A stretch of DNA of 64,000 nucleotides from Microbacterium sp. BH-3-3-3 (lineage in GTDB: Bacteria; Actinomycetota; Actinomycetes; Actinomycetales; Microbacteriaceae), in contig NZ_CP017674.1 of assembly GCF_001792815.1 (NCBI RefSeq), forward strand, positions 62,001-126,000. The letters are read 5' to 3'. Made by a program: the position numbers and the translations under genes. Positions within the stretch are counted from its first letter, which is position 1. Every line of letters begins with the position of its first letter. The notes below the pieces were generated by a model that was given only the letters and a program-made list of their open reading frames with translations, was not told the origin of the DNA and searched no databases. Of the stretch, positions 58,795 through 64,000 are shown piece by piece.

Positions 58795-61464
58795 ATGGCC
58801 GACAAGACCGACGATCAGACCCCCGCTGACCAGGTGACGCCCGAGACGGAGGCTCCGGAATCCGAGACCCTCGCGTCCGAGACGGAGGCCGCCGCAGGAT
58901 TCGTGCCCCCCGTCGACGACGAAGAGGCCGCGGTGCAGGATGCCGAGCAGGCCGCCGCCGACGATGTGGCACCCCCCGCCGTGCTCGACGAGGGATCCGG
59001 CGACGCACCGGCTCAGGCCGCTGCCGGTGACGACGCTGCTGGTGACGACGTTGCCGAAGCGAACGTCGCGAGCGTCGAGGAGCCTGTCGCCGACGCGTCC
59101 GCGGCGGACCAGGGCGCCGACGCCACGGCATCCGCTGCCGAGCTCGCCGCCCCCGACGTCGCTGAGCCGGAGGCTCCGGCTCAGCCCGAGGTCGCCGCTC
59201 AGCCCGAGGCTCCCGCTCAGCCGGAGGTCTCCGCACAGCCCGAGGCCGCCACCGAGTCCGAGGCTGCCGCGCGTCCCACGGCCGTCTCGCTCGGACTGCT
59301 GCCCGAGGTCTTCGTCTCGGCCGTGTCGACGGCGCTGCACTTCTACGCCCCCGCGCTGCCGGCCTTCCCGGTGCGCGACGACGTCGATGACCGCGACGAC
59401 CGTGACGAGCGCGACGACCGCGACGACGACGGCCCCCTCGAGCGCGGCTCCGCCAACGCCCGTCGCCGCAACCGCCGACGCGGCGGTGTCGACGTCGCCC
59501 CCGCCGAGCAGCACGAGGCCCCCGCAGCCCCGGTGCGTCAGCGCGCGGTCGAGCTCATCACCGAGCCGCAGCGCATCAAGGGCTCCACGCGCCTCGAGGC
59601 GAAGAAGCAGCGTCGCCGCGATGGCCGCGAGGCCGGCCGTCGCCGCCCCGTCGTCACCGAAGCCGAGTTCCTCGCCCGTCGCGAGGCCGTCGACCGCGTG
59701 ATGGTCGTGCGGTCCAAGGCCGGCCGCATCCAGATCGCCGTGCTCGAAGACAACGTGCTCGTCGAGCACTACGTCGCCCGCAACCAGGACGCCTCGCTCA
59801 TCGGCAACGTCTACCTGGGTCGCGTGCAGAACGTGCTTCCCAGCATGGAGGCGGCGTTCGTCGACATCGGCCGCGGCCGCAACGCCGTGCTGTACTCCGG
59901 TGAAGTCGACTGGGACGGCGTCGAGACCAACAATCAGCCGCGTCGCATCGAGCTCGCGCTCAAGTCGGGCGACCGCGTCCTGGTGCAGGTCACCAAAGAC
60001 CCCGTGGGACACAAGGGCGCCCGCCTGACGAGCCAGATCTCGCTGCCCGGCCGTTACCTCGTCTACGTGCCCAACGGCACGATGAACGGCATCTCGCGCA
60101 AGCTCCCCGACACCGAGCGCGCGCGCCTGAAGAAGATCCTCAAGGAGGTGCTCCCCGAATCGTCGGGCGTCATCGTCCGCACGGCCGCCGAGGGCGCCAC
60201 CGAAGAGCAGCTCACGCTCGACGTGCAGCGCCTCACCTCGCAGTGGGAGCACGTCTCGAGCCAGATCAAGACCATCCAGGCCCCCGCTCTGCTGCACTCC
60301 GAGCCCGACCTGCTGGTCAAGATCGTGCGCGACGTCTTCAACGAGGACTTCACGCGCATGCTCATCCAGGGCGACGAGGCGCTGCAGACCATCTCGAGCT
60401 ACCTCCAAGGCGTCGCCCCCGACCTGCTCGAGCGCGTCGAGAAGTACGAGGGCGAGCAGGACCCGTTCGACGCGTTCCGCGTCACCGAGCAGATCGAGAA
60501 GGCTCTCGACCGTAAGGTCTGGCTGCCCTCGGGCGGCTCGCTCGTGATCGACCGCACCGAGGCCATGACGGTCGTCGACGTCAACACCGGCAAGTTCGTC
60601 GGCTCGGGCGGCAACCTCGAAGAGACCGTCACCAAGAACAACCTCGAGGCGGCCGAAGAGATCGTGCGCCAGCTGCGCCTGCGCGACATCGGCGGCATCA
60701 TCGTCGTCGACTTCATCGACATGGTGCTCGAATCCAACCGCGATCTCGTGCTGCGTCGCCTGATCGAATGCCTCAGCCGCGACCGCACGAAGCACCAGGT
60801 CGCCGAAGTCACCTCGCTCGGCCTCGTGCAGATGACCCGCAAGAAGCTCGGACTCGGCCTGCTCGAGACCTTCAGCGAGGCGTGCGACGTGTGCGCCGGT
60901 CGCGGCGTGGTCGTGCACCACGACCCCGTCGTCAAGCACCGCCCGGCCGGGAACGGCAGCAGCAACGGCGGCGGCAACACCGGCTCGTCGAACCGCCGCG
61001 GTCGCGGGGGCAACACTCCCGCGAACGGCAACGGATCGAACGGCCACGCCGCACACGGCGGTGGCGCGTCGGCCGGAGCTTCCTCCACCGGCAACGGGGG
61101 AGCGGCGCCGACCGGCGGCACCCACGTGATCACCGAGGGCGTGAAGTCCGCTCTCGCTCAGATCGCGGCATCCACCGTGAAGCCGACCCTCGATGACCCC
61201 GCCGTGGTCGAGGCGGCCGTGGTCGCGTCGGTGGAGGCCGTCGTCGAGGCCCAGGCCGAGGCACCCGCACCGGTCCGCGAGAAGCGTCCGCGCAAGAAGC
61301 GCGAGCCCAAGGCGCCCCGTACCGAGAAGGACGCCCTTCTCGAGTCGGTGCTCGAGGCCCTCCCCGAGCCCAAGGCGCCCGGACAGGGCCGCTCACGGCG
61401 CCGTGTGACGACCGCGGCGCTCACCGGCACCCCCGTCAACGCCCAGCCCTCCAGCGAGGCCTGA
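58795..61464 (+). CDS. rne: Ribonuclease E/G family protein
   Basis: An 889-residue endoribonuclease that starts mRNA decay and processes rRNA/tRNA. The N-terminal 220 residues are acidic low complexity (many PEA and QPE repeats). The S1 domain follows (GNVYLGRVQNVLPSMEAAFV, DIGRGRNAVLYSGEVDW), then the catalytic DNase I-like domain (MTVVDVNTGKFVGSGGNLEE, GGIIVVDFIDM) and the zinc-link CDVCAGRG. A C-terminal basic/disordered tail of about 170 residues includes NGGGNTGSSNRRGRGGNTPA. GGGAG precedes the ATG. rplU and rpmA follow after a convergent gene. Confidence 0.95.
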   Translation: MADKTDDQTPADQVTPETEAPESETLASETEAAAGFVPPVDDEEAAVQDAEQAAADDVAPPAVLDEGSGDAPAQAAAGDDAAGDDVAEANVASVEEPVADASAADQGADATASAAELAAPDVAEPEAPAQPEVAAQPEAPAQPEVSAQPEAATESEAAARPTAVSLGLLPEVFVSAVSTALHFYAPALPAFPVRDDVDDRDDRDERDDRDDDGPLERGSANARRRNRRRGGVDVAPAEQHEAPAAPVRQRAVELITEPQRIKGSTRLEAKKQRRRDGREAGRRRPVVTEAEFLARREAVDRVMVVRSKAGRIQIAVLEDNVLVEHYVARNQDASLIGNVYLGRVQNVLPSMEAAFVDIGRGRNAVLYSGEVDWDGVETNNQPRRIELALKSGDRVLVQVTKDPVGHKGARLTSQISLPGRYLVYVPNGTMNGISRKLPDTERARLKKILKEVLPESSGVIVRTAAEGATEEQLTLDVQRLTSQWEHVSSQIKTIQAPALLHSEPDLLVKIVRDVFNEDFTRMLIQGDEALQTISSYLQGVAPDLLERVEKYEGEQDPFDAFRVTEQIEKALDRKVWLPSGGSLVIDRTEAMTVVDVNTGKFVGSGGNLEETVTKNNLEAAEEIVRQLRLRDIGGIIVVDFIDMVLESNRDLVLRRLIECLSRDRTKHQVAEVTSLGLVQMTRKKLGLGLLETFSEACDVCAGRGVVVHHDPVVKHRPAGNGSSNGGGNTGSSNRRGRGGNTPANGNGSNGHAAHGGGASAGASSTGNGGAAPTGGTHVITEGVKSALAQIAASTVKPTLDDPAVVEAAVVASVEAVVEAQAEAPAPVREKRPRKKREPKAPRTEKDALLESVLEALPEPKAPGQGRSRRRVTTAALTGTPVNAQPSSEA

Positions 61465-61479
61465 GTCCGCTCCCTGGTG

Positions 61480-61541
61480 CGTGTGGGGCCGCGACCCGTC
61501 GTTCCCGACTTCGGTCGGGCGACGGGTCGCGGCCCCACACG
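61480..61541. terminator. Very long bidirectional terminator after rne
   Basis: Perfect 22-bp arms (61480-61501 and 61520-61541), then a 2-nt bulge and an inner 6-bp stem closed by a TTCG tetraloop (CGACTTCGGTCG). The whole forms a 28-bp hairpin between two convergent genes. Confidence 0.9.
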
Positions 61542-61545
61542 CGTG

Positions 61546-61812
61546 TCAGCGGCGTTCGCGCGCCGTGATCCGCAGGCCCGAGGCCCGCAGGCGTCGAACG
61601 AGCTCTTTGCCGCCGACGTGCTGGGCTCCGGCGGCGACCAGGTCGGCGTGCCGCTCATCGGGGACGTCGTAGTGGTCGAGATCGAACGCGCGGCGGGGGA
61701 TTCCGGCCGCGGCGGCGAAGGCGTGCAGTTCGTCGAGGTCGCTGTCGCTGACCAGGTGCGCCCACAGTCGTCCGTGCGCGGGCCACTGTGGATCGTCGAT
61801 CAGAATCACCAT
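61546..61812 (-). CDS. DUF4031 family protein
   Basis: An 88-residue protein matching DUF4031: MVILIDDPQWPAHGRLWAHL at the N-terminus, then LHAFAAAAGIPRRAFDLDHY and the ending VGGKELVRRLRASGLRI. Function unknown. The start is set by TAGGAT 6 nt before the ATG. It is convergent with rne. Confidence 0.88.
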   Translation of the reverse strand: MVILIDDPQWPAHGRLWAHLVSDSDLDELHAFAAAAGIPRRAFDLDHYDVPDERHADLVAAGAQHVGGKELVRRLRASGLRITARERR

Positions 61813-61818
61813 CCCGCG

Positions 61819-61824
61819 ATCCTA
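61819..61824 (-). promoter_or_regulatory. -10 hexamer TAGGAT for the DUF4031 gene (leaderless)
   Basis: TAGGAT on the minus strand, 6 nt before ATG 61812. Confidence 0.5.
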
Positions 61825-61848
61825 GGTCGACACGCGGTCCGAATGCTT

Positions 61849-61877
61849 TTGCCGGATGCCGCCCGGTGAGCTAAACT
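61849..61877 (+). promoter_or_regulatory. Promoter of rplU–rpmA
   Basis: TTGCCG (-35, 61849-61854) and TAAACT (-10, 61872-61877) are separated by 17 bp, the best-formed promoter in the window. It gives a leader of about 140 nt before rplU, long enough for regulation, as usual for ribosomal protein operons. Confidence 0.6.
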
Positions 61878-62024
61878 TGACCCTTGGTGCGTCGCGTCCG
61901 CCCTTACTGGAGCGTGACCCCGCGGGCTTTGCTCGCCGGATCGCACCGAGACTTGGGTCGCCAGACCCTCCCGACGTCATCAGACAACCGGAGCTCCGCG
62001 CTCCCGAACGAAAACAGGTGTGAA

Positions 62025-62333
62025 GTGGTTTACGCAGTTGTGCGCGCCGGCGGCCGCCAGGAGAAGGTCCAGGTCGGCACGGTCGTCGTGCTCGACCGCC
62101 AGAAGGCGAAGATCGGCGAGAGCATCCAGCTGCCCGCCGTCCTGTTCGTCGACGGCGACGCGGTCACGACCGACGCCGACAAGCTCGCGAAGGTCTCGGT
62201 CACGGCCGAGGTCCTCGGCGAGGAGCGCGGTCCGAAGATCGTGATCCAGAAGTTCAAGAACAAGACCGGCTACAAGAAGCGCCAGGGCCACCGCCAGGAC
62301 CTCACGCGCGTCAAGATCACCGGCATCAAGTAA
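62025..62333 (+). CDS. rplU: Ribosomal protein L21
   Basis: A 102-residue component of the large subunit that contacts 23S rRNA. It begins [19 protein letters not shown] and ends with [16 protein letters not shown] and the typical LTRVKITGI. The start is GTG at 62025. rpmA follows 18 nt downstream in the same transcript. Confidence 0.97.
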   Translation: MVYAVVRAGGRQEKVQVGTVVVLDRQKAKIGESIQLPAVLFVDGDAVTTDADKLAKVSVTAEVLGEERGPKIVIQKFKNKTGYKKRQGHRQDLTRVKITGIK

Positions 62334-62351
62334 GAGCCAGGAGACGCAGAG

Positions 62352-64000
<1,649 letters not shown>

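Overview
The window is about 70% GC by eye, and nearly every base belongs to a gene on one strand or the other. The products, the gene neighbourhoods (clpS–DUF2017, ileS–folC–DUF4233–ndk, rne–rplU–rpmA–obgE, tig–clpP–clpP–clpX), truncated haemoglobin GlbO, a coproporphyrin-type ferrochelatase and a translational ileS T-box all point to an actinobacterium. Microbacteriaceae, probably Microbacterium, is the best guess. It looks like ordinary chromosome: I see no phage, integrase, IS element or CRISPR array.

Layout. 1-5.7 kb: gatB 3' end, dinB, a YtfJ/GerW-like protein, a P-loop kinase-like protein, a translationally coupled zincin–clpS–DUF2017 cluster, tRNA-His, orn and tRNA-Arg. 5.8-13.8 kb: a YczE-type membrane protein divergent from its MocR regulator, a small frameshifted gene, ssb, a lipoprotein, ettA and two thioesterases. 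13.8-18.7 kb: a manganese-type (yybP-ykoY) riboswitch ahead of an unknown protein, glbO, an MscS channel and an ABC exporter. 18.7-27 kb: pepN, hemH, rpiB, a Nei/Fpg glycosylase, a PaiB-like flavoprotein, an amidohydrolase and dps. 27.1-30 kb: a four-gene SipW-type export operon. 30.1-38.5 kb: gamma carbonic anhydrase, tRNA-Gly, tRNA-Pro, tig, a TPR protein, two clpP genes, clpX and an epoxide hydrolase. 38.5-45.5 kb: dcp, an ArsR-type regulator, valS and a DUF559 protein between hairpin repeats. 45.9-51 kb: an oligopeptide-type ABC uptake operon. 51-51.7 kb: an array of four long hairpins. 51.7-64 kb: T-box, ileS, folC, DUF4233, ndk, a PLDc_N protein, VKOR, rne, DUF4031, rplU, rpmA and obgE (cut by the window end).

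How genes work together. ClpS, two ClpP subunits, ClpX, trigger factor, PepN and Dcp cover much of protein quality control and peptide turnover, and the ABC operon imports peptides. GatB, ValS, IleS, EttA, L21, L27, ObgE and RNase E serve translation and RNA turnover. The SipW-type operon encodes three secreted proteins and a signal peptidase fused to a second exported domain ending in LPRTG, and is the most unusual protein-coding locus here.

Non-coding signals are rich. About 19 genes have a TANNNT-like hexamer 6-7 nt before the start codon, which points to widespread leaderless transcription and settles many starts. Two families of long inverted repeats occupy intergenic gaps. The heptamer GGATGCC/GGCATCC is several-fold over-represented. 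Family assignments come from reading the sequence and knowledge of the families; no database search was possible.
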